Below, one piece after another: positions 5,947-6,252 of a DNA stretch of 6,252 nucleotides. The translations under genes and the position numbers were made by a program. The notes under the pieces are model-generated. The model did no database searches. It was not told the origin of the DNA and saw only the letters and a program-made list of their open reading frames with translations. Numbering within the stretch: position 1 is the first letter of the stretch; each line of letters starts with the position of its first letter. The DNA comes from Aurantimonadaceae bacterium (GTDB taxonomy: Bacteria > Pseudomonadota > Alphaproteobacteria > Rhizobiales > Rhizobiaceae), in assembly GCA_003232595.1 (NCBI GenBank), contig QIIJ01000562.1, positions 1-6,252 on the forward strand, given 5' to 3'.

Positions 5947-6252
5947 TTAAATCCGGTCAAGCAACGAATACCAGGTCATGGCCATAAACAGCAGCGGACT
6001 GCGCATTCGTGTCCCGCCGGGAAACGGCGTGATCTTCAACTGTTTGAGTAGATTAAGCTGATTGCTGCCACCAAGAAATTCTTCGGCGATCAATCGCCCG
6101 GTATAGTTCGATAACATCACCCCGTGACCGGAAAAGCCGCCGACGCTCCACAGGCCTGGCTCAACTTCCCGCACATAGGGCATGCGCGGCATGGTAATCG
6201 CCACCGAGCCGCCCCAGGCATGAGGAATTGATATATCTTTGAGCGATGGATA
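5947..6252 (-). CDS. FAD-dependent amine/amino acid oxidoreductase, C-terminal fragment
   Basis: The last 101 codons of a gene that enters from the right edge. It reads IPHAWGGSVAITMPRMPYV, then LWSVGGFSGHGVMLSNYTG and AEEFLGG. The W-GG-A-T-MPR and GFSGHGV motifs are typical of the C-terminal part of DAO-type flavoproteins such as gamma-glutamylputrescine oxidase (PuuB/OrdL) and related oxidases that deaminate amines or amino acids. GFSGHGV would contribute to the FAD site. The N-terminal GxGxxG dinucleotide-binding fold is outside the window. The exact substrate cannot be told from this part. The stop at 5947 faces the stop of the sugar dehydrogenase gene with 12 bp between them, and no terminator is visible in that gap. 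Confidence 0.85.
   Translation of the reverse strand, partial: YPSLKDISIPHAWGGSVAITMPRMPYVREVEPGLWSVGGFSGHGVMLSNYTGRLIAEEFLGGSNQLNLLKQLKITPFPGGTRMRSPLLFMAMTWYSLLDRI

Overview
The window looks like chromosomal DNA of an alphaproteobacterium, most likely of the Hyphomicrobiales (rhizobial) group. This rests on the DnaK sequence, on a heat-shock promoter that fits the alphaproteobacterial RpoH pattern (CTTG, 18 bp, CTTATAT), and on base composition near 50% GC by eye. No RNA genes, CRISPR arrays, insertion sequences or phage genes were seen.

Left part, minus strand (read right to left from 4065 to 1): a heat-shock promoter, a structured leader of about 190 nt, dnaK (complete, 640 aa), a stem-loop, two tandem FkbM-family SAM-dependent methyltransferase genes joined by an ATGA stop/start overlap, and the first 27 codons of dnaJ, which runs off the left edge. 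This is the usual dnaK-dnaJ chaperone operon, but with about 1.8 kb carrying two related methyltransferases between the two chaperone genes. DnaJ is not in the ORF list because only its J-domain start lies in the window; it is recognised by its N-terminal J-domain sequence.

Right part, plus strand: alkB (2-oxoglutarate/Fe(II) DNA and RNA dealkylation repair dioxygenase) is divergent from dnaK across a 288-bp control region. It is followed after 50 bp by a secreted PQQ-dependent aldose sugar dehydrogenase of the Asd/YliI type. A convergent, partial FAD-dependent amino acid/amine oxidoreductase of the PuuB/OrdL type enters from the right edge on the minus strand; its stop lies 12 bp from the stop of the sugar dehydrogenase gene.

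The chaperone genes and AlkB share a theme of protein and nucleic acid damage control. The two methyltransferases have no obvious role there and are the most unusual part of the window. Whether they act on chaperones, on a sugar or polymer, or merely ride on a heat-inducible transcript cannot be decided from sequence alone.
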